This document shows positions 23,821-36,900 of a stretch of DNA of 56,817 nucleotides, piece after piece. Source of the stretch: Diphasiastrum complanatum (Eukaryota > Streptophyta > Lycopodiopsida > Lycopodiales > Lycopodiaceae); NCBI GenBank assembly GCA_029204225.1, contig MU833403.1:1-56817 (forward strand), in the 5' to 3' direction. Made by a program: the position numbers and the translations under genes. The stretch's first letter is position 1. Each line of letters starts with the position of its first letter. The notes below the pieces were generated by a model. That model did no database searches, was not told the origin of the DNA, and saw only the letters and a list, made by a program, of their open reading frames with translations.

Positions 23821-26800
23821 CTACAAATGCACAACAAGGTTCAGTAACTCAGTGGACCAGTCCATGAAATGTAGTTTAAAGCCTCCCATGTAACCTTGAT
23901 CAAGTAATTCCACTTGCATTGTGCTCTTTGAAAAGTTCTTCATAAAATGTATATATATATATATATATATATATAAAGAAAGGGCGAATGCTAAGGTAAT
24001 AATATATACAAGATGTAAGCAATGCTTTACAGAACCATATTATCTGTTTTCTCTGATGGTCTCAAAAAAAAATGCCTACATGAGTCATTTATAAAGCCCC
24101 TCAACTGGGCTGGGTTGCCTGCATCAAAAAACCTTCTGTTATAGCAAGCATGTAGTGATCAAGCTTCAGCCACTATTACATGCCCTATCATTATCCATTG
24201 GATACAGAATAAAAAAGACCACACTCTCCCTAAGACTAAAAGCTTTACCTTACATATGCAAGAAAGGGTACTACCTGAAACATTTTCCTATTTCTGTAAG
24301 ATGAAGAATACTGTAGGCCTGAGGCTCTTATAGGTTGGGACTGGTTAAGCGTTGAATGACATTATAACACACATTAATTTATAGGCCTGAGACAAAAGAA
24401 ATTTGCTCCTTTTGACTCTAAACAATCAATAATAAACTGACAGTAAGCCCCCTACTGGAGAATTGTTTTCACATATGAAAAGCACTAATATCAGATGTTT
24501 GAAATCATGATCTTTTTACAATCAGAACAGGTTGCAGAAGATTTAGAACCTGTATAAAAAACTGCATTTTGAATTAAACCTCTAAGCTCCATCTCGGCAT
24601 ACACCTTAACGACAAACACCAGAACATCTTCTAAAAAAGTCATCTAAAGTTAAGCAACAGTAATCCTGACCTACAGCCACAAATTGTGACCCGGATTTAT
24701 GACAGAATTGCTAAGCTGAGAAAATTTTGATTGTCAGATAATGGAATATGAAGATTACTTTCGAAGGGAAATGTGATTGTCCTGTGGAATGAATTACTGC
24801 ATATTATCCTTAAATTGATGAAAGCTTTCAAATCAAGCCTTTTGTGCCATCAGAACTTACGGCATCTTACCTGGTTATTTGAACTTTTAACTATTCTGCG
24901 ACCCTTCCAATTGCCCATTCCACAAAATAAAACTACTCAAGCAACAATAATGTCTTCACTTACAGAGTACTAGTCCTGTAGCATATGGAATGGACACATA
25001 CTGAATGTCATTCTCTACAGGTTCTGTACTTACCAAAACAAATGTCAAATAACAAGGGATGTTCTTTTACTTCAAAAAAAATTGAATGAAGTGAGCATGG
25101 AGTTTTTAAAAGAATGCAATGAGGCTGTGTTGACTGCTAAGAGAATACATGGCACAAGGCTCTCGTGTAACATAGACATCAAACCCTGTGCAAAGGTAAG
25201 GCCGCTGAAGATCTTGCTGCAACAATTCTTCCCCGTTTGTTTCAATTCCAGAAGTGCTCATGTTATCCACAGTAATCTGCAAGTGAAGAACCCTCTTTAA
25301 CAGCATGGAGAAGTAAATTGGCCAGGTTTGACTTGGTTAGCACTTACAGCGATCCTATTGATCAAATGTTTATCACTAACCGCACTTTCTTCAATTCGCT
25401 GGCGTTTGTAATCAGAGTTTCCAGAAATAATACTGTCTTCGCTTTTAATGGGGTCTTGTGTGATGTTCTGCTGGACTGCTAGAATATTCAATCCCTTCTT
25501 GAACAGACTTATATCTCTTTCAGCAGCTCTGTTTATAGCCACCATAACTGCATGTTTAAAAGGATGCCAAGTGCCTTTGACTTGGAGCTTTCCTGACTCT
25601 AACAACATATTATCACGTTGCAAAGTCGACTGCATAAATAGAAATAACTAGATGTCAGAGAGCATAAATCTTATGGAAGTTGCCAAGAAGCTTTATGCGT
25701 GAAGTGCAATGAGCAAGAGCTCTTTTGAGGCAGAAGTACACTATATTTATTAGTTATGAGCACCAAAAAACGCAATACATAAGAAGTGGAGGTTACTGAT
25801 TACTAAACCTCACCTTTGATCCATCTCCACAATCCCATTTGCAAGGATTTTTAGGTTGAGCAGTCTGATCATAACCAGTGGCAATTATGGTTTCTGAGGA
25901 AGGATCTACAATAACTGCGCCGTTAGAAGGCTGCAGAAAAGTTGACACACAAAAATGATAAGATAGATTAATGTTTTAAAGCAACAAATCCAATCAAAAT
26001 TTAAAGATGTGCAATCCTTTGCGGATAGTATCCTACTGCGAGAGAGAAAAAGAGAGCTTACTTAACAGATGGGTAGATGCATATCAAAGTTATAGAAAAA
26101 AGACACGAGAACATGGATAGAGAGCAGATAATGCACAGACAAAGCTTATAAGTTGTATGATCCCGTGGAATCAAAGATATTCACCAACAGAGATGTTTTA
26201 TCGACCTCAAAGGCAAGGGCAAAGCTCAAACAGTTGAACTATCGGACACTCTTGATATGACTATTCCTATCGAAGGTACGAATATGTCAACTGCAGATGA
26301 AACAGCTTATTAATAGCGAATCAGAAGAAGATGTTGTAGCTCAGTAGCAACAAAACCAAGGAAAGGATAAAATCAGCCTTATTCGCTTCCAAGAAGATCG
26401 ACAAGAGATCACAGACCACCTAATAGGTACATTGATTAATCTGCTCGTTATCTCATTTGAGAGCTAACTACTATCGAAGAAGCACTCAATCAGTCGGACT
26501 CCGATCTATGGAGAGAAGCTATGGATAGAGAGTATTCTCTAATCAAGAACCAGACTTGGACTATTGTCAAATTACCTGCTAGCGGAAATGTAGTTGATTG
26601 AAAATAGATATTCAAGATCAAATACAAAGCAGATGGAAGCATTGATCGAAGGAAAGCTCGAATTGTCGCAAGAGGATTTTTCCAGATCCCGAATATCGAC
26701 TACACTAAGACTTTCAGTTCGGCAGTCAAGTAGTCTTCAATCAGACTTCTTCTATCATATGTTGTTGCAGCCAATCTAGAGATACATCAAATGGATGTAC

Positions 26801-29800
26801 AAACAACCTATCTGAATGTAGTTATCGAAAAAGATATCTACATGATACAGCTTGTACGTAACCTAATCAACGGCAAAGAAAATCATGTATGTAAACTCCA
26901 TAGAGCACTTTATGGCTTAAAGCAATCTGCTAGAGCTTGGTTCCAAAGGATTAACACTTTTCTTTTCGAACATGGTTATAACCCAAGCACTTCATATACA
27001 AATTTTTACTTCAAGACAGTGCAATATTCTTTTATTATTATTACCAGGGGGAGTATCTTTTTACAGAATTTCAAGTGTTTTGCAAGGATCATGGTATAAA
27101 GAGACAATTAGCACGCACAAACACGCCTCAACAAAATGGAGCTGCGGAAAGAAAGAACTAGTCTAGTGGAAACTGCAAGATGATGAATCGCATAATGAAG
27201 GAACTCTATCGTCACCAACAAACAATGGTGGAGGGCTGAGCTGCTTGACATTGCAGACTTTCTCTTAAAGCAAAAGAAAATTCAAAACATTCAAGTTGCT
27301 ACTCAACGATTACCGTTCCTAACAATACATCAAAAGTGTTGGGAGGCAATGAGTCAAGTCATTAGGGAAAAGCAGTGAGTAGGAGTATCGATTACTCATC
27401 AAAAACCAAACTTGGGAGCTAGTTGATCTTCCGCCCGAAAGAAAAATAATCAATTCAAACTGGGCGTTCACCGTGAAATATAAGGATGATGGTTCGATTG
27501 ATAGATTTAAGTCAATGTAGGTGATTTCAAATGCTATTGGACATGGCAGATGAAAAGGCTCAAGAATGGAGAGCCAGACACCAACAACGCATGGAATTAA
27601 ATAGCCAACAAATGTAACTCCCCATAGGAGTGAATATGAAGTGTCAAACTCATATGGACTCTAAAGGCCATTTTTAAAATGGGCCCCATAACCTTACAAT
27701 GTGAATTGACATTAAAAATAAAGCCCTCCGTGGATATACAAACATCGGTAGGGTCTAAGCTTAACATTAAACTTCACATTAACCCATAGAAACTTGACAT
27801 AAAAGTGTGAGTTTCTAAATTTGACACTCTCCCTTAATGACAAATTTGTTTTTTTTGACTCCAAATCAATATCTAAAATTTTCAAATCTGTCCCGTGATA
27901 AGCTTTTTGTAAATACGTCCGCAACTTGGTCATCAGTGGAGCAATAAATAAGCTCCAAGTCTCTTGCTAGGACCTTCTCGCGAATGAAATGGTAGTGTAT
28001 TTCAATATGTTTGGTGCGTGCATGGAAACGAGATGTTTTGCAAGCTGAAAGCAGTTTTGATTGTAACAAAAAATCTGCATTGGATTTGACCACAATCTTC
28101 CATCTTGTCAACTTCATTTTCTTCATTTGTATCTAGTGTGGACAGCCTAATCTTTGCTAGAGTTGCAACAAGTTCGCAGTCCATACGATTGAATTTGTCA
28201 AGCATGTTGTATATGTACTTCCTTTGTGTGAGGAAGAGTGAGTGTGGGAGCGAGCCTCCACACCTCTAAACCAAGATAGTAATGGACTTGTCCCAAGTCC
28301 ATCTCAAATTCTTGAGATAAAGTCTTCTTAACTTCGACAATTTGCTTAGGATTACTTCCTGTGATTATCATATCATCCATATGGAGTATTAATAAGAGGA
28401 TTTCACCTTCTTTATTCAAAGTATAAAGGTTGGGATCAGCCTTACTCTCTGCGAAACCATGGGAAAGTGGGTACTCATCCATTCTTGAGTACCAAGCGCT
28501 TGGAACTTGCTTAAGTCCATACAAAGCCACAACATACATGATGTTCTCTACCTTTCACTACAAATCCTTGGGGTTGGGAAAGATATCTCTCTTCATAGCA
28601 TAGACATAGAGAAAGGCAGATTTTACATCCATTTGATGTGTCTCGCATCCAAAGTGAGTTACTAAAGCAAGAACAAACCTAATGGTGGGCATTTGGTAAT
28701 GGGAGCAAACGTTTTGTTGAACTCTATGCCCTCCTTTTGCACATATCTCTTTGCCACTAGCCTTGCCTTGTACTTGTCAATTGCGCCTTTGGCATCATAC
28801 TTGACTTTGTAAACCCACTTTGTACCTATTGGTTTCCGATTTGGCTTTGGTTCACCTAATACCCATGTTTTGTTCCTGATGATAGAGAGGAATACTCTTC
28901 CTTCATGGCTTCTTGACCCATACTTCTTGTTGCGAAGCTTCTTCATAGGATCAAGGCTCTTCAATGTTTAGTACTTTTGTCATTAGAGCAAAATTCATAG
29001 TTGAACTTTTGAGTCTGTCTCTTAGGACGTCTGTTAGATTCGGTTTTATCGATTCTCTCCTCCAATTGTCTTCAAGTACCATCGAGGGAGTTTCTGGGGT
29101 TGAGGGGGAGGACTAGGCTGAGAATTAACCGTTGTAGGTTTTATGAGGGCTGTTTTAATGTCGGATCTGCTCCACATCTTGCGCAACACCTCCTTGTCCT
29201 AGATCAAGAGAAAAAAAATCCAAGTTGTTGTTGGCTATCCGTAGATTTCAGATCTGCACCAGCCATCTTATTTTCATTGAAATAGACATCCCAACTTATT
29301 TGTTTGTGAACGATATTGTATAGCTTGACAATTTTTTGTGATGATTCTTAACCACTAGACATAAGAATAGGATGAAATAAGGTGTCCTATCAACAAATTG
29401 AACGATGTAAATGCAACCACCTACTACAAGAAAGACTTTGGTATAGATAGATTCTGAAAAAGCATACACCAATCTACAACTTTACAGAAAGGACAAAAAC
29501 AATGAATCCTAGAAACTTAGTAAATTAACTTCTTATGATTCACATGGCAATTTGTAAAGTGCATTAAAAGCACCCTACTATAGGAAAAATATTGATAGAA
29601 AGATCATCTACAAAATAGAAAAAAGTAAAAAAAGATAAAAGTCCCACAAATTAAAAACATCAGATCTAGCACCCTAATTTCTTGAAGTCCAATTCAAAAA
29701 AATATTGGCTTCCCCTACAATGAGTTCATAAGATAAACCAATGTAACTGGCAATTCCAAAATCTAATCACTCTAGACAAAGTTGGAACCAAAACATGGGA

Positions 29801-30945
29801 ATTAGGGATCTTTTGCCCACACAGTGACTTGATCCAATTGGAAATGGATTGATGATGCATGAAAATGGTAGAACTTGTTATCTTTCCACCAAAAAGTACT
29901 CTAATATCAAGTTACAATCAAAACAATACAACAACCCACGAATAGAGCATAGAAAATGCAATTACTCTTGTGAACCTTAAAAACCATCATAATAAATCGG
30001 AGCACAATGAGCTCCACGAGCATTGCCATACCTAAGCTGAATATGTTAATTTACCTGATGCTAAACTAGCAACCTAATTTAATTGACCTCAAAACCAATC
30101 ATTCACCAGTAATGAGCCTCTAACGCCTATTTAAACACTATGAGGGACAAAAATAAGGTTAACATTGTGTCTTCCATCACAGATCCAAAAATACATCACT
30201 AGCCAAAAATAGACAAGTAACTCAAGCCAAATAGTATAAGACAAGCCCAAGTTCACAACTACATGGCCTGAATGCCAAATACTAGCAAATGTGGACCTAT
30301 GGTCCATATAGATGCATATGACTTTAAAAGTTGGCAAGTTGTTCTTGGGGTGCATTCTCCTAGTTTGTGCCATACCAAGATGCCAATTAGAGCTACAAAT
30401 CTTATACAAGAGGGAAACGAGGCTTAAGAATCATTATTCAAAACAATTATTTTGTTGATATAACGACAAATGTACTACTAAAAAAAAGAAATAAAAAAGG
30501 ATATAAGAAAGGCATCACCAACTTGTTTCAAAAGTATTAAGGTCCTCTCTAGTGGAGTTGCTAGAAGTTATTACCTTGCCAAATGCCCTTGCAACATGTG
30601 CTTGCTCTACTGCCAACTCCATGAACTTGGCAACTAATTCTTCATCTTCGTTTGAGAATTCCAACAGGGGCCTTGAGCTGTAAGAAACTCATGTTAAGAA
30701 TCCTACTCAAAATTGACAATAAAAAGAAATATTATCTACAATTGGAAGATAAAGCAATGGGTAACTTTATTCTTGTAAGCTGAGCAACTTCAAGATTGTG
30801 AAGCCCTTAGCCAAAAACATTATGTGAGACTATAAGTGCCTTCAAATGGGGCTTCATATAATAGCTTTATGAAATTTCATGGCGTAAATCTTTCTACTTA
30901 TATTCATTACAAGCATCAATAAATCATCACAGGAAATGCACATTC

Positions 30946-30985
<40 letters not shown>

Positions 30986-33900
30986 TTCATTAATGTCTTT
31001 TCCATGCCAAAAGGCATATGAGACTAGTAAATGTACATGTCAAGTATGTGGTAACCATGGGAGCGTATGAAACGTCTCCAAAACGATAACAGAAATAACA
31101 AATCTAAATGCTATGAGCTGAAATAGATGTGATGATATTTGGAACATGTGGGAGCATGTATACTGCTAAATGTCATGAATAAGGTATGACACTATCATCC
31201 AATCCTGTCCTGCTGATGCTATAAAAGGATGTAATGCGGGCAGCAGCATGAAGGACCGCTGGTGGTCGCTGACGTCGTCTAGGAGGATGAGGTCTCCTCG
31301 TGATAGGTCGAGTAGCTCATGCTGCAACATGAGTATGGGTGGGACACTGTCTCCGATCTCTATGGGCAAGTAAGTCGTCACCATCATCATCATCATCAAA
31401 TACTAGGTCTCGTCCACTCCTCCTGGAGAAGAAAGAAGTGATCTGAGGCTGAGAAACATGACTCTGTTGAGCTGTCTGACACAAGTCATGTCGCAGTATG
31501 ACCATCTCTCGTATCATGAGTGCAGCACATCGGGAGTCCTCATAGGCTAGGAGAAATCGTAGGGTGACCGGCGTGTCACGAAACAAACAATAGTCTCTCC
31601 CTCTGATCTCATAATACACCGGGCACCTAAAGATAAAGTGTTCCTTTGACTCCACCTCATCCAAGGAACATAACTGACAAATCCGCGCCTCTCTCGGGGT
31701 ACCCTGGGATCTCCCAGTCTCAATAGCCAACTGATGTGACAACACGCGGAGCTGTCCCAATGTAAATTTGAGAATGTGTGATAATCCCAAGTCCAAATAG
31801 TGTGGCAAAACTGGGAACCCTACTATGTCAAGCTCAATAAAGTGAATCCAGTAATAGGCGGGTTTGATCGAGAAAACCACAACAGTCGATAGCCCTGGTC
31901 ATGAAGGGAGTGTGAGGAAGCAAGTGTTGTCTGTGTATACCGCATATCTGCATCTGGTAGAGCCTGAACTCTCTGAATGTATACAATAAGCTGGAAAGCA
32001 GCATCTATCGGAATGGGTGGAACGACAAACTCTGCAAGAAGGATCTCATGTGGAACCGAGGGCTTTGCCCGAATCATACGAGCTAACATGGTGGTCTATA
32101 AGCGTGAAATGCTAGCCCAATGTGATGAGGGAAGACCGGTACACCATGTCTGTGCTGCATACAAGGCTATGGGGGTGACAATAGTATCAAAAAGTCTACA
32201 CTTACTGCGAGCATCTCGGATGAACTTCCTGAAACAAAGCCGCCCCTTCCCAAGTGGGGTGGTGGCTGCCTGTCGCATGCTGAAGGTAGGACCAGAAAAG
32301 AGTATCCCCAAATAAGTATAAGAGGAAACTACCTCTAAGGCCTGTCCATCTAGGGTGAGCTCCTGGTGTTGCATGAAAGCTCGAGAAGTGTTGAAGACCA
32401 TAACCTTGGTCTTTGTAGTGTTCACCCCCAATCCCCACCTGGTACAAAATCCCTGTAAACAATCCAGCTGCCTCTGTAATCCCTCCCTGGTCGGAGATAC
32501 TAATACCACATCATCCGCATAGAGGAGAATAGCAATCAAAATGGTGCCAAGTCTACAACCAGCTCCGCCACACTGTGAGATGGCTGTGAGATGGCTCGCT
32601 CTAACTCGTCAATGTACAAGGAGCGTCAATGTACAATCCAAAAAGAACCGGTGAAAGGAACACCCCTGTTTCACCCCAATGGTGCTCCAAATGTGATCAG
32701 AGATGCCACTGCCGTGTCGGAAACATCCCAAGACCCGCTCATAAAGAGCCATCACTGCCAGAACAATATCCATGGAGAAGCCAAGGTCGCGAGTCTCTGA
32801 ATGAGCAGGGAGCGTGGTACAGAGTCAAAGGCTTTCCTGAAGTCCACAAAACAACAGTAAACCCCAGGTCACTAAAGAGAAGGTCAACAAGGCGCTTTCC
32901 TTCGGAGTAATCATAGGCACGCTTTTTCCGGCGGAGTGCGCGATGGTAGGAGCATCGGGCGGAGCGGAGAAGGTGAGGATCATGAGTACAGGCATGGGTG
33001 ACAAGGTGATGAAGAGAGCGACACTCGGCATCATACCATGGGGGGTGTAAGAAGCGAAGCGATGAGGAACGTGTGTGTCTGTCTTTATGGGGCTTACATG
33101 GAAAAGCTAGGGAAGCCGCGGCATGAAGAGAAGTGCTAAGGAAAGCAACTTGAGTCTCAACTGTACTATCGTGTGGAAAGGAATGGAGTAGGGAGGCTAG
33201 AAACTCCTGGTAGACTGGTGATAGAGAAGGAGAGAAAAGAATGATCAGAGAGAGTGGTGGGAGATATATGAAAATCAGAGATGAGAGGTATGGAGGATGG
33301 TGATCCCATGAGATAATCCACAACACTTTGTCCACCGCTGTGGGGATGACAAGTATAACTGCCGAAGTCAAGCCAGCAAGTTAGGCCATTGTAAATGGCT
33401 AACTCATGAGCCTCTCCAAACTACAATAAATGCTCACCGTACTGGGTAATAGGTCCCAAGTTGTCCTCTAAAACCCTGGTAACTCCCATCTCATCGGTGT
33501 CGAGGGCATGAATGCGGATCTAGTCGGTGATGTCATAACACTCTGAAAGCCGTGAAGGGGTCCAGGCATTAAAATCCCCAGTGAGGAAGACATGCCCCCG
33601 CTCTGCGAATCTAACAATATCCGGTGATAGATCAAGGTAAGGTGAACCTATACCCTCAGCAAAGGATGAAGACTCTGGAGGAAAATAACATGCCGCCACA
33701 AAGAGGTCCCTGTCCAAACCAATATCATGTCCATTAATATGAATCCAGATATAACGTGCATGCTCATCGTGTCTGATGAACTCGATGCTCGGATGAAGGG
33801 ACTCCCTGTATAAGCATGCAACCTTGTCGGATCCACGACCACTAGCTGATCTAGTCTCAGGTCTGTATACGGAATCTGTAGGAAAGCAAGAGTCAAGTCA

Positions 33901-36900
33901 CCAAGATCTAGTTATCAATCAATCTCCACAGAAAACAAGAGAGAAGAGGCTGGGCGCCCAACTCTAAGAGAGAGAGAGAGAGAGAAAACAGCAACAAGAG
34001 CAATGGAGAGCAATGCTTAGCCAAACTGTTGAAATGGAATACACAATGAGCATCTAAGTACTCTACCTGGATGTGGCCAAATCCCACCAAACCCTAAGGT
34101 TAACCACTTACTAAATGTAGGGCACCCCCAAAAGTCAGGATAGGGCACCTAAACAAAATTAGACCCCTAACGACCCACGTGTCAGCACATGACCAACATT
34201 GGGTCCAACTGAACTTAAGACAAACTTAAGATGGCCTTGGATCAAAAAGTTCGGTGGATTTGGAGGGAGTGTATGGGATGTGAGTCGTAGATGAGAGCAT
34301 TGTAGCTGTCTGGGAACTAGGAATGGGAAGAAGTCCAGCAGTGGTATTTAGAGCAGAGTCCGAGGTAGAAGAAGAGAAAGGAGCAGGGATGTTAGAAGAG
34401 GCAGGAGGAGGGAGTGGGGGTAGAACTGCCTGGTGGGACTGGTGTGATGTGGAAGGAAGAGCAGAAGATGGAAATGAAGAAGAGGATGGAGAAGAGGAAG
34501 CAGGGAAGGGGGGGTGGGGTGTTGTATCAATAGACACATCAACAGGCAGCGTTGCCACATCATCAGTTAGCAGATCAGGGGGTGAGCAATCAGCGAGGAC
34601 AGGGAGTGAACAGATAATGAGGGCAGGGTTGGTTTCCACGAGGGCAGGGTTGATTTCCACCAGGGTAGGGGGTGGGCAAACAGGAGGGGGGGGGGGGGGG
34701 GGGGGGGTGGTTTCAGCGAGGGCATTGGGTGAACAAGCTCCGGGGGTAGGGGGTGAACAGATAGCGAGGCTAGGGGGTGGGCAAACAGCGAGGAGGGGGG
34801 TGGGTTCAACGAGGGGAAGGGTGGCTTCAACGAGGGGGGGGAGAGGTTGAGATGGCAACGCTAGGGGCAGGGGAGCGGGAGGTGTGTGCGGTGCGAGGGG
34901 GGCTGAACTGCGAGGGGGAGCCATAGTGTCAGCTAGTGAGAGAGAGAGAGAGAGCTTTATTAATGTCTTTTAAATGCCAAAAGGCATATAAGACCAACGA
35001 GTACATCTCAAGTATGATAAACACTAAAAGGAGCATATAAATGTCTCTAGTAGTACAAACAACTAATAGATAAGAAAGACTAGTAGATAGATCTCTACTC
35101 TACTCTACTCCCAGGGTGAAATATGAGAGGTGATACAATATGTGTGGGTGCCCCTGCTGAGAAAAGTGCTAAGAAAAGACGACTAAAAAAGGATGAAATA
35201 TATGTGCTCGATGAAGCCAGAGGATCTGATGCAATAGTGATCCGCAAACGATGACTACGTCTCATAATCTAGTGTTGACTAGGACGATGTCTCCTAATAT
35301 ATGCTCTCCCTTTGGAGGTCCGAGTATCAGGTCTGTGGGGTACCGTACAATGACGTTGATCACGATGTTGATCTCGTATAGGAATAGGAGTATCGTCATC
35401 TATCTCTGAATCCGCCCAAGTTCTCCTCCTGGAGAAGAAAGTTGTAATCTGAGTTCGTGTATCATGAATACCTAGTTGTGCAAAGACACTCCAAATCAGG
35501 GACATCTCGTGTAACATAAGGGCCACACACCAAGGATCCTCATAGGCGATGAGAGAACGTAGAGTGGCAGGTGAATCTCTGAATAAGCAGTGATAGCGAC
35601 AACGTATCTCATAATAAGCCGGACACCTGAAAATGAAGTGCTCCTCAGTCTCCACCTCTCCCAGTGAACATAACCGGCATATCCTGTCATAAGACTAAAA
35701 AAGTAGTACATCTCAAATAAGTTCAATGGAGCCTAAAACACCTACAAGAAGAAACTCCAAAACTCATTAATGTGTTAAGAATTAATGTTTAAGCTTTGCA
35801 CGTGTCGTCCATGAAAATATAGAAACCTAGAGTTGTGAGAGGTAGCTCAAATTAATGTCATATAGAACAAGATAGATGGCCCACCTTCCTCATCCAACTC
35901 ATCAATGTGACAGCCAAACAAGCCAAGAGGGAATGAGATCCTATTTCACTCCTATAGTACTAACAATCAGCTAAGATAAGCCTTTTTTTGACTTGGAACA
36001 TCCACTACCCCTATCATAGAATGTCATAACTACTAATACTATGTTCGAGGAGAAATGTATATCACACATTGATGGTATTGTTTTTGTTAGTTGGGAGATG
36101 TTATGGGCATGTGGCACATTAGGGCTTTAGTTGACATTATTGGCACATAACTCACTTAACTTTTGTAGATCCATTTACTATATAAGGACCCTGTTATTAT
36201 TTCATCCCAATGCTTATTAGGCCCTTCTATAAGGGGCGTAGATGGTTGATTAGTCCCTAGAGTTTGTTGGTTAGCATGCTAGGGTTTGTTAACTGGTAGA
36301 ATATAAGTAGGCGGTGAGACATTCTTTTGACAACTTTTGATTTGCATTAATCTTGACTTCTTTATAGAAGACTCATTGTAGGGTTGGCATGGATTGGTGT
36401 TCTCTCAATATTCTTGATTAAATAATTGCTCACTTATTGTCTTTTATTGTCTATTTGCTTAATGTGATGCTAAATATATAGAAGCCCTTATACATTCACA
36501 TGTTTCCTTCTTATAACTGTGCATCATGCACACTCCCAACATGGTACTTTAGGTAGAGGCACAAACCACGAATTAGGATGAAAAGACGTTGGCCAAAGTT
36601 GACATTGTGATTCCCACTCGTCCTTGGTAGTTGCCTCCACTGCTGAAACCTAAATAATTTCTCATAAGCATTATGTGACCCAAATTGAGGCAAACGAAAT
36701 CTGAATCTATGTCAAATGCTTTACCAAAAACCAAAAAACCATGAGACATGTAAGTGCTACATAAAAATTGTGAACATCAAGCAAGTCAAACTACAAGTGT
36801 TATCCCAATGCATGAGAACCTTCTCTGCAAACATAAACTATTGGCATCAATCCAATAAGTGAATTCTTATAGGCCAAAAGAGCTTACAATTTATAAAACC

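Larger units (their letters stand above)
30950..34937 (-). mobile_element. LINE (non-LTR retrotransposon), copy 1, with LTR insertion
   Basis: Minus-oriented. Order from 5': Pro-rich ORF (34924-34226), an LTR fragment (33877-34236), APE-type endonuclease (about 33876-33270), linker, reverse transcriptase (about 32860-32100), C-terminal region and CCHC zinc-binding domain (about 31690-31620), and 3' UTR. A hairpin at 31004-31017 precedes (TC)n at 30981-30950. Several frame breaks show it is inactive. It lies wholly in TAD3 intron 5. Its 5' end starts directly against the (TC)n tail of copy 2. Confidence 0.85.

Noticed and set aside
30950-30981. CRISPR or satellite array
   Set aside because: Simple GA dinucleotide repeats only; no spacer structure anywhere in the window, and the genome is plant nuclear.
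31166-31399. Minus-strand frame starting with six Met
   Set aside because: Alternative frame over the Asp-rich tail and 3' UTR of LINE copy 1.
34323-34850. 175-codon Gly/Glu-rich plus-strand frame
   Set aside because: Mirror of the Pro-rich minus-strand ORF at the LINE 5' end; low complexity, no motif.
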